Origin: a virus
Virus record (IMG/VR): IMGVR_UViG_3300024346_000337
Coordinates: 1-30,886 of that record
Reading direction: 5' to 3' (one strand)
Length of the DNA stretch: 30,886 nucleotides
Made by a program: the position numbers and the translations under genes. Numbering within the stretch: the stretch's first letter is position 1; the number at the start of each line of letters is the position of its first letter. Below are positions 14,041 through 21,137 of this stretch, piece by piece. Below the pieces are notes generated by a model. The model saw only the letters and a list, made by a program, of their open reading frames with translations, made no database searches and had not been told where the DNA came from.

Positions 14041-16041
14041 TTATCCTCCTAGTCTAGATTGGTTTTGAATTAATTGTTGTGCCTCTAAATTGCTGCTGAC
14101 TTGCGTTCCAACGACGTAGGCTTGTAATGGTGGTTGTTGTTGGTTGGGTTGGTTGCCTACAAATGCGAAGTTTGCAGGTGAAGGAGCAGCCGTTCCACCA
14201 CCACCACCACCGCTTGTACTCATATTTGTTCCAGAAGGAGCAGAATCATTTCCGTATTCCGTCTTTGAAATTTTCAACACGTTAGCAAGTCCCATTGCTC
14301 CAACGATTGACGCTTGAATAATACGAGCCGTTGTTGAAGGCATTGTCTTATCGTTTAACGCTCTGTTTATACCTCCGTAAGTATCGATAACAGCAGATGC
14401 AAGATTCAACGCTTTTTGAATCTGAAATTGTTTCTTTGATTGTTGTTGTCCTTTCTTTGTGAACGCGTCGTTTAATGCTCCGAGTGCTTGCAATCCACTT
14501 GACATAATACCAATTCTTGCATTGAACGCTTCTTGTTCTTTTGCTAACTTATCGTCCCTTCTTTTGTCGTCTTCATCTTTTTCTTTATCAGCATATTTCT
14601 TCTTTATCTCAGCCTCAGTTGCTAACTGCGCTTCTAAAAAGACTGTTGTATCAATACCTCTTAAATCTGCTTCAGCAATTAAAGCGTCATACTTTTCTTT
14701 GTTTATTTGAAGTTCTTTGTCCTTGTCACTTAATAAACGAAGTTCGTTTTCTTTTGATTGTTGTTTTGCAATGTCACTTATAGCGTTGTAAGCCGCTCTA
14801 AATTCTTCCGCTGAATTATCTACAACTTCTGCTTTTTTCTCCTCTATTTTTACTTCTTCTTTCTTGTCTTTGTTTAAGTCTTTTTGAAGTTCTGCCTCTT
14901 GTTTCTTTAATTCGTTAACAGTTGTACCTGTTGCGATTGCAAGTTTTGCATTTCTTAAAATTTGTTCTTCTTCGACAAGTTGATTTAATTCGGCTTGAAG
15001 TTGTTTTTGCCTGTCGCTAACAACTAAAACTTTTTTTGTTTCAATATCCTTCTGAACAAAGTTTGCGCGTTCTGTTGTGTATTGTTGTTCTGTTCCAATT
15101 AATTCTTCTTTTTGAAGATTGGCTTTTATCAATCTTTGCTTTTCTGCAATAACAGCAAGTTGTTGCGCTCTCGCGTCTTCAAACTTAGCCATTGCGGTTT
15201 GTCTTTCTTGTTGTTCTTTATATCCTGCAATTGTAATGTTCTTAGCTTCTTCAACTAACTTCATTCGGTCTGCTTCACCTTTGTTAGTTATTCCGCTTAA
15301 CAAGTTACGCATCTCAATTAACTTGTTTTCCTTTTCACGAATTGTATTAATATCTCCAGTTGTTCTTGCAATTTCAAGTTCGTTTTCTGCAACTGTTATA
15401 TTGTTTTTCGCTTTTTCTTTTTCTAATTCAAGAGTTTTAAAACTTTCTCCATATAATGCTTTTTCTTTAATTAACTGAGCGTCTAAAATTTGATTTTGTT
15501 TTTCTAAAGCTGCATTTGCTTCGCCTAACTTTTCTATTTTTTCAGCTGTTCCACTTAACGCTTCGTTTATCTTATCAAAATTTAAAACAAGTAAAGCAAC
15601 CGCGCCACCAAGTGCAAGCAATGGATTTGAAATAATAGCACCTGCAAGATTACCAAGTCCTTTAACAAGTCCACCTAATTCATCTTTAAGAGATTTGATG
15701 TTTATTTTGCTTACTGCTCCACCTAAAGAAGTCAATGACTGACCTAAACCGCCAAAATCTAAATTGGCTATTTGTCCAGACATAATGCTGAACGTGTTGT
15801 TCATTGACTCTAATGCTGGACCTGTTGAAGTACGAATAGCATCTGCAGTATCTGCCATTTGATCTTTCAACTCACCTGCTCTTGCAGCAGCCTTTTGGAA
15901 CTCCGCAGAACTTGCGTCCATTGAAAGCATCTGCTTTTGCAGTTCTCTCAATTCTTGTTTTGCGTTCCTTGTTGCGTCTGCCGTCTGATTAAGGACGGTC
16001 ATTGCGTTTGTGCCTACATTAAAATCAACTGTATTCGCCAT
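14041..16041 (-). CDS. Tail tape measure protein
   Basis: The 666-residue protein is dominated by coiled coil (about 15-75 and 160-500, with many Lys, Glu and Gln). A Gly-rich hydrophobic stretch (about 100-155, including LAGAIISNPLLALGGAVALLVL) is typical of tape measures. The C-terminal 110 residues are Gly/Gln-rich and contain a second small hydrophobic region. Tape measures span the tail tube and set its length. By the usual rule of about 0.15 nm per residue, this one would suit a tail near 100 nm. The start overlaps the stop of the 72-residue gene upstream (TAATG). Confidence 0.8.
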   Translation of the reverse strand: MANTVDFNVGTNAMTVLNQTADATRNAKQELRELQKQMLSMDASSAEFQKAAARAGELKDQMADTADAIRTSTGPALESMNNTFSIMSGQIANLDFGGLGQSLTSLGGAVSKINIKSLKDELGGLVKGLGNLAGAIISNPLLALGGAVALLVLNFDKINEALSGTAEKIEKLGEANAALEKQNQILDAQLIKEKALYGESFKTLELEKEKAKNNITVAENELEIARTTGDINTIREKENKLIEMRNLLSGITNKGEADRMKLVEEAKNITIAGYKEQQERQTAMAKFEDARAQQLAVIAEKQRLIKANLQKEELIGTEQQYTTERANFVQKDIETKKVLVVSDRQKQLQAELNQLVEEEQILRNAKLAIATGTTVNELKKQEAELQKDLNKDKKEEVKIEEKKAEVVDNSAEEFRAAYNAISDIAKQQSKENELRLLSDKDKELQINKEKYDALIAEADLRGIDTTVFLEAQLATEAEIKKKYADKEKDEDDKRRDDKLAKEQEAFNARIGIMSSGLQALGALNDAFTKKGQQQSKKQFQIQKALNLASAVIDTYGGINRALNDKTMPSTTARIIQASIVGAMGLANVLKISKTEYGNDSAPSGTNMSTSGGGGGGTAAPSPANFAFVGNQPNQQQPPLQAYVVGTQVSSNLEAQQLIQNQSRLGG

Positions 16042-16259
16042 TATGAGAGTAGTTTATAAAGTATAAATATCCAAAACGCGACGTTTACCGAAATGCGAGT
16101 AATTTTCCACGCGTAGTGCTTCCACATTTTTAACTTACGTTTGCCGTTAGCAATACGTCCGAAATTACTTTCGCTCTTGACGTTCAACTTAATGAACTCT
16201 AAACAAGCGACCATTGCGCCTACTTTATTTTGTACTCGTTCCTTTGAAGTCGCTTCCAT
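16041..16259 (-). CDS. Small membrane protein next to the tape measure (72 aa)
   Basis: A basic N-terminal two-thirds (VQNKVGAMVACLEFIKLNV, GRIANGKRKLKMWKHYAWK) is followed by one hydrophobic helix at the C-terminus (ISVNVAFWIFILYKLL). The start lies 35 bases inside the preceding gene and the stop overlaps the tape measure start. It is not recognised. It could be a tail-assembly or DNA-ejection accessory. Confidence 0.5.
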   Translation of the reverse strand: MEATSKERVQNKVGAMVACLEFIKLNVKSESNFGRIANGKRKLKMWKHYAWKITRISVNVAFWIFILYKLLS

Positions 16260-18882
16260 TACTTATTATTGTTATTGTGTCACCCATTCCTGTAAAGGTC
16301 ACGCTTCCGCTTCCCTCAACCGTTTCTCCTGTGTATGCTTGGACTGTTACGTTATTAGCCGCAACGCTCTTTTGTATTATCAGTTCACGACCTGCCGTCG
16401 TCGTTGCTGAAGGCAAATAAATTGTGATGCTTCCACCTGTCGTATCCGCAAAAATCATTCGGTCGAAATTCGTTACAACGTAATCAGTCGTAATCGTTCT
16501 AACTGGTTGACTAATCGAACCACCGAAACTCACAGGCGCACCGAATTTTGTTGGTGCAAGTGAAGGTACTTGTTGTGTTATGAAGGAACGCGTTCCGTTG
16601 TTTGGTTGTGAATAGCAATTGTTTTTCGCGCTGTTCCAATTGTAGCCAAAACGAAGGCAACAATCTTGCGTAATTGTCGCAGGATCACCATTCGGTGTTT
16701 CCCAATTAAGACTTTGGTCAAGATTAGCGGAAACAGGTATAAGGTCGCAACCATTCTCGATGTCCAGAACGCGAATAAGTTTCACTTTCGTTAGGTCTTG
16801 TTCGCCTACGACGTAACCTTGAATTTCCAACACGCGCCACCAAGAATCAATTATCCAAATTTTGTCGCTGAATTGAAAGCTGAAAATGTCGTTCAACGTT
16901 AACGCAAACATACCCTCTAAAATTCGCGCTTGTCCGTCGAATAGTTCGCGGTAGTAATTGCGCCACCAACGATTATAAAGGTTGTTGTATGGATTAGCAA
17001 CGATTGTGTGAGGTGGTATTTCGGGAGCGAAGTTTAAATCTGAATCCGTCACCGTTGCGTTCATCGTTGAGTAGTTATTCAAACACTTCACCGCTGTTTG
17101 CACCACATCACCGCTCACTTCGTCGTACATATTTACAAAGAAGTCTGCGAAGTAATAAAGGATGCGTGGCTTAGGTTGTACAAATTGTCCTTCTGCGTTC
17201 AAGAATTTAGGGACAACAACGTCGGTGTTTTCCACAGGTGCGGAAGGTGTAGACGCAAACGCTAACTCTACTTTTTCTTCGCCTGTTGCGAACTCATTGA
17301 TTACTTCGAAATCGTTTTCTGTTACCTCATAACGTCCATATGTGCGTCCGTTGTCGGTGTATACTGAATTGAAAAAATCTGAATCACTTGTGTATGTAAA
17401 ACTAAACTTCGCCTTTTGCAAGTCGGTCGTTGGAGAATACATAATGTCTTTCGACAAGTCCAACTTCTGCGACCAATCGAGCGTGTTACCACTTGCGATG
17501 TATTCAACCATTGGTTCAATCTTAAGCGTGTTCGGAAGCGTCTTGTCGGCTACGAAAACAAGGTTGAACATCTTTTGAATTGATGTGATAAAATCGATTT
17601 GCTTCATATCTGGAGCGTTGTATTCCATTACAACCGTGTCGCCTGTTAATGCTGTTCCAACGCTTACAAGTTCAATTCCTGTTCCTGTGTAGTCATTCGC
17701 TCCGTTACCGATTATATCAACTGAATATGAAGGTGGTGTTGTTCCTATTTCATAAGTTGAGGCAACTTGTAACCTAACTCTAAAAGTATCACCTTCATTT
17801 AAGTTAACCGTCCAAAGAGTGTTTAAAGATGCTGAAGTTTCAGTTGCTAAATTTACAATATCTGTGTAAGGTGTATTTCCAAATGAATTCCAAGCGTTGT
17901 TAACATAACCTCTTAAAATAACGCTGTAATAAGTAGCGGCATTGGTTGTAGTAACATCCAAATTTGCCCAAACTTTAAAAGAGAATTGACCGCTAAAAGG
18001 AGCAGTAAAAATACCACCACTCCAATTGTTTCCTGCGTCTTCGTATTCAGTTAAATTTGAATATAAATCATAAGTATATGAACCAACAACAAATGGAACT
18101 GAAGTAATTGTTGAAGGCACAGCCAACGTACTTGCAAGGTCGTTTAAACCGTTATTTGAATTTAAGTATTGACCGTTCACAAAAGGAACGTAAACATTTT
18201 CTAGTATGTCTCCTAAGTAATCGCTCGAATACTGCAACCCTGCATCGTTCATTATTTCGTCAAACAAGTATTGCGCCTTTACCGCAGGTGTCATATGTCC
18301 AACGTACAAAGGTTTGTAAAGCGGAGAAATAGTTACTGTATTTGAATAGATAGGTTGACCTTCAACGTTCGTTGCAGTTAGATTGAACTTATCACATAGC
18401 GTTAAAATCGTGTGCGCGTTAGGTGGTGTTTCAACATATTCATGAAGTAAATCGTAGTCCAAATCACCCGCAACAATCGATTCAATATCTTTGAGTTTCT
18501 TTTCATTTAATAGTCTTGCAAGGTTTGGAACTTCACCGAAAAACACCACTTCAAATTCGAACAACTTACCGCTTTGCCAGTATAGTTTCTTAACTTGTAT
18601 GTGACCACTTGCAATGGGAATAGTGTTCACCGTTAACACCGCGTCAACCTTCTTTCGAAAGTCAAACCATCCGTCGAAGTTTACGTTGAAGATAGCACCG
18701 AAGAAGTCGGTGTTCGTCTTTGATGCAGGAACGCGAAACTCCTGCGAGTAATTGCCCACAGAAGCGAAGTCGGTGATGTCTGTGAACTTGTAATTGAGGT
18801 GCATCTTCTCGTTCTCGTAAAGGTCGAGAATCGCGCTATTGCCGTCGTTATCGGTAAGCGTAAGTATTACTTGATTCATCAT
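16225..18882 (-). CDS. Large tail/baseplate protein with an inserted jelly-roll-like module
   Basis: The protein has 885 residues. The N-terminal part (1-240) contains YSQEFRVPASKTNTDFFGAI and is like tail-tip or baseplate proteins of Bacteroidetes phages. Residues about 250-415 form a distinct beta-rich module with GGIFTAPFSGQFSFKVWANL, a pattern like C1q/TNF-type jelly rolls. Its DNA (about 17640-18130) is visibly richer in A and T than both flanks, suggesting later insertion. The C-terminus (about 805-885) has strand repeats such as SITIYLPSATTTAGRELIIQ, as in fibre ends. It starts by ATGA overlap with the 412-residue gene. Cell-surface contact is the likely role. Confidence 0.6.
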   Translation of the reverse strand: MMNQVILTLTDNDGNSAILDLYENEKMHLNYKFTDITDFASVGNYSQEFRVPASKTNTDFFGAIFNVNFDGWFDFRKKVDAVLTVNTIPIASGHIQVKKLYWQSGKLFEFEVVFFGEVPNLARLLNEKKLKDIESIVAGDLDYDLLHEYVETPPNAHTILTLCDKFNLTATNVEGQPIYSNTVTISPLYKPLYVGHMTPAVKAQYLFDEIMNDAGLQYSSDYLGDILENVYVPFVNGQYLNSNNGLNDLASTLAVPSTITSVPFVVGSYTYDLYSNLTEYEDAGNNWSGGIFTAPFSGQFSFKVWANLDVTTTNAATYYSVILRGYVNNAWNSFGNTPYTDIVNLATETSASLNTLWTVNLNEGDTFRVRLQVASTYEIGTTPPSYSVDIIGNGANDYTGTGIELVSVGTALTGDTVVMEYNAPDMKQIDFITSIQKMFNLVFVADKTLPNTLKIEPMVEYIASGNTLDWSQKLDLSKDIMYSPTTDLQKAKFSFTYTSDSDFFNSVYTDNGRTYGRYEVTENDFEVINEFATGEEKVELAFASTPSAPVENTDVVVPKFLNAEGQFVQPKPRILYYFADFFVNMYDEVSGDVVQTAVKCLNNYSTMNATVTDSDLNFAPEIPPHTIVANPYNNLYNRWWRNYYRELFDGQARILEGMFALTLNDIFSFQFSDKIWIIDSWWRVLEIQGYVVGEQDLTKVKLIRVLDIENGCDLIPVSANLDQSLNWETPNGDPATITQDCCLRFGYNWNSAKNNCYSQPNNGTRSFITQQVPSLAPTKFGAPVSFGGSISQPVRTITTDYVVTNFDRMIFADTTGGSITIYLPSATTTAGRELIIQKSVAANNVTVQAYTGETVEGSGSVTFTGMGDTITIISNGSDFKGTSTK

Positions 18883-20117
18883 AGACCTACGGGTTGAGAG
18901 TATTTTAAATTCAAAGTAACATTGTAAAGTTTCGAATATCTTTCGTCCTTGATAACAAAGTTTTGAGTGTCAACTAAAACAGGTGTCATTGTAGCGTCGT
19001 CGTTGATTATAAACACGTCGTTCGAACGACAAAGCGTTTGTAACAATTCGAACTCTCCAACCGACACCCAGTCGCTGTTTATTTGCAGTCCTTTCGTTGT
19101 TGTGACGTATCTGTCCGTTGTTCCTCTGTCGTAGGTGTTGAAACCGAACGTTGAAGCGTTGTATGTTCCAACTACTTTTTGATATTGCTTACGATCGTAG
19201 TTAAACGATAACTCCGACTTCTTCGTGAAGTTGAAGTAATCCACCCCACCGCAAGTGTTCGTCCAACCCAAACGCACATTGTCAAAGCGACAATCGTCAG
19301 CGACAAGGTAAAAACAATATAAGCGTGAAGAAGGCGAGTAAATAGGGAAGGTAATTTCTTTTCCAAGTTGAATAGTGTAATATTTTGCACCTGTTAAATC
19401 TAATCCACCCCACGAATCTATGTTAGCGTAATAGCTACCGATAACATTCACGATTGACGAATTGTCCGCCATTGTCAAAAACTGCGTGTCAATGATTGTA
19501 TCCGTGTCGTCGTAAGAGGTGAACACAGCAATGTCGAAGTCGTTATCTACAAGCAACGCAGAAGACGAAGGAGCGTAAATAACACCCCAATCACTAACGC
19601 GCGTTGGTATGTAAACCCAATCGCTCGAAAGACCGCGTGAAGGTGCTTCAATCCACTTGTGCGTGTCGGTTGTTCTTTCGCTCATTGCGTACTTCGTAAT
19701 GCCGTCCATTCCATAACGAACGTTTGGGTCTGGCTTATATCCGTCAGCCACTTGATATTCAGCAAGGAACGCGTACACGTCGTCGATGTCAGCCATTCCG
19801 CTACCGCTTACCGTGAATACTCCGTCGACCAACCAACCCTCTTTAATCGTGCAAGAGATAAACGCCACGCTGGTGTTCTCCGTGTCCGCTGACGTTGTCA
19901 AAAACGAAGGATTGTGTTGCAAAGATTCGCGAAAGATAGGTGCTAAATCCAACACCCCTTTGTTCGCTGCGTTAGGTTGTACGTTCACTTGAAACGAACC
20001 GAAGTCGAACACGTATCGAAACCCTGCGTTGCTCACGTTGTCGCTCGATGCAACGAGAATAAGTCGTTGTCCTATTGGTGTGTATTGGTAAGGTTGATCG
20101 TCTATTGTAATTGCCAT
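18879..20117 (-). CDS. Tail protein (412 aa), possibly distal tail or tip
   Basis: This is a beta-rich virion protein with no catalytic motif. The N-terminus (MAITIDDQPYQYTPIGQRLI) and the C-terminus, with DRGTTDRYVTTTKGLQINSD and FELLQTLCRSNDVFI, are patterns I associate with conserved tail proteins of Bacteroidetes phages. It lies upstream of the 885-residue tail protein and overlaps it by 4 bases, so the two are probably partners in the tail tip. The name is by position and composition. Confidence 0.5.
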   Translation of the reverse strand: MAITIDDQPYQYTPIGQRLILVASSDNVSNAGFRYVFDFGSFQVNVQPNAANKGVLDLAPIFRESLQHNPSFLTTSADTENTSVAFISCTIKEGWLVDGVFTVSGSGMADIDDVYAFLAEYQVADGYKPDPNVRYGMDGITKYAMSERTTDTHKWIEAPSRGLSSDWVYIPTRVSDWGVIYAPSSSALLVDNDFDIAVFTSYDDTDTIIDTQFLTMADNSSIVNVIGSYYANIDSWGGLDLTGAKYYTIQLGKEITFPIYSPSSRLYCFYLVADDCRFDNVRLGWTNTCGGVDYFNFTKKSELSFNYDRKQYQKVVGTYNASTFGFNTYDRGTTDRYVTTTKGLQINSDWVSVGEFELLQTLCRSNDVFIINDDATMTPVLVDTQNFVIKDERYSKLYNVTLNLKYSQPVGL

Positions 20118-20120
20118 ATT

Positions 20121-20723
20121 TTAAATGTCTTTAAATTCGTTTTCTATTGTTGCGGTGAAGTCTTTCGCGTATGCTGCGACGACCTTCGATTCGTATTCGT
20201 CCCAAATGTTTTCGTATGCGTAGTCGAATGCTTTCCACCCCTTGATTCCGTCGCGACGAACTTTGAACATTATTAATTTCGCCACTTGTTGCTTAAGTTC
20301 TTCGGTCGACTTCTTGAACTTTCCACTTGACTTATCGCGAAGGCGAATGCCTTTTATTGTCATCCAATCGTAGATAGCCTTTTGCATTGGCGACATTTGA
20401 CCTTTCGCGGGTTTGCTTCCAGAACCTTTCTTGAAAGAGTATGGCGCACCTTGTGACTTTTGCGTTCCATTGACACCGTTTTCTCTGAACAAAAAGTATT
20501 GTCCTGCCTTACCCTTCGCGTAGACCGAAACATTGATGTTTTGCCCTTTGATTTGTAACCTGTATTTCAAAGACTTTTCGAGCGTACCACTTGCTACCGC
20601 GTTGGTGAAGTTGCGTCCAACCTTTCGTTTCATACGATAGTCAGACTGCATCAATTCGACAAAGCGTTTAGCCATGTCGTTCACTACAGCGAAGAAGTTG
20701 GGTGCGCTCTGTTCGTTAGCCAT
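20121..20723 (-). CDS. Putative head-tail joining or tail completion protein (200 aa)
   Basis: The protein is strongly basic. Its N-terminal segment, VGRNFTNAVASGTLEKSLKY, is followed by strands NINVSVYAKGKAGQYFLFREN, then a Gly/Lys-rich stretch and a helical end. This resembles the HK97 gp10-like neck group, where the pattern of basic helix, strand pair and GxxxFREN-type turn recurs. The start at 20723 lies 8 bases inside the preceding small gene. It is only a moderately supported call; a tail-tube capping role is also possible. Confidence 0.45.
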   Translation of the reverse strand: MANEQSAPNFFAVVNDMAKRFVELMQSDYRMKRKVGRNFTNAVASGTLEKSLKYRLQIKGQNINVSVYAKGKAGQYFLFRENGVNGTQKSQGAPYSFKKGSGSKPAKGQMSPMQKAIYDWMTIKGIRLRDKSSGKFKKSTEELKQQVAKLIMFKVRRDGIKGWKAFDYAYENIWDEYESKVVAAYAKDFTATIENEFKDI

Positions 20724-20844
20724 TGTCCTTTTCGCTTTCCTCTTTTATCTTGTTGAAGAATTGAATCAATGGTAAGCCAAACTTTGTAGGCATCTCTTGG
20801 ATGAAAGCATCTAACTGCTTCAAGTGTTCCTCTGTTAAGTTCAT
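20716..20844 (-). CDS. Tiny acidic helical protein (42 aa)
   Basis: The ATG at 20844 comes 2 bases after the preceding stop, which favours it over the longer frame starting at 20901 inside that gene. The sequence starts MNLTEEHLKQLDAFIQEMPT and ends KIKEESEKDNG, probably two short helices. It overlaps the next gene by 8 bases. Function is unknown. Confidence 0.55.
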   Translation of the reverse strand: MNLTEEHLKQLDAFIQEMPTKFGLPLIQFFNKIKEESEKDNG

Positions 20845-20846
20845 AG

Positions 20847-21116
20847 TTAGAAAGATAAAATTGTTACTCCTATTGCGTTTGCCACGCATTGCTCTACCCA
20901 CGAATTATCTTCACCCCACGCTGCGAATTCTTGTTCTGTTAGCGTGTAGTTACCATTTGATAAAACCTTTGCAGGCACTTCTTCAGTAGCCTCTGATTTT
21001 AACTCGTAGTAGGTAGTGCAAGTGGTTGCGCTTGTTTCGAAGTTGAGAATGAGTACACTCATCTCTGTTGCTGTTCCTGCGTTTAAAGGAAAAGTAATTG
21101 GTTGTATTTTAGCCAT
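20847..21116 (-). CDS. Small tail-region protein (89 aa)
   Basis: The protein is beta-rich at the start (ITFPLNAGTATEMSVLILNF) with a strand-rich middle and a helical segment, YTLTEQEFAAWGEDNSWVEQ. I recall similar small proteins downstream of fibre-like genes in Bacteroidetes phages, without assigned function. The start lies 21 bases after the fibre-like gene and the stop lies 2 bases before the next ATG, so it belongs to the same cluster. Confidence 0.5.
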   Translation of the reverse strand: MAKIQPITFPLNAGTATEMSVLILNFETSATTCTTYYELKSEATEEVPAKVLSNGNYTLTEQEFAAWGEDNSWVEQCVANAIGVTILSF

Positions 21117-21137
21117 TGTTTTATATTGTTTGAATTA

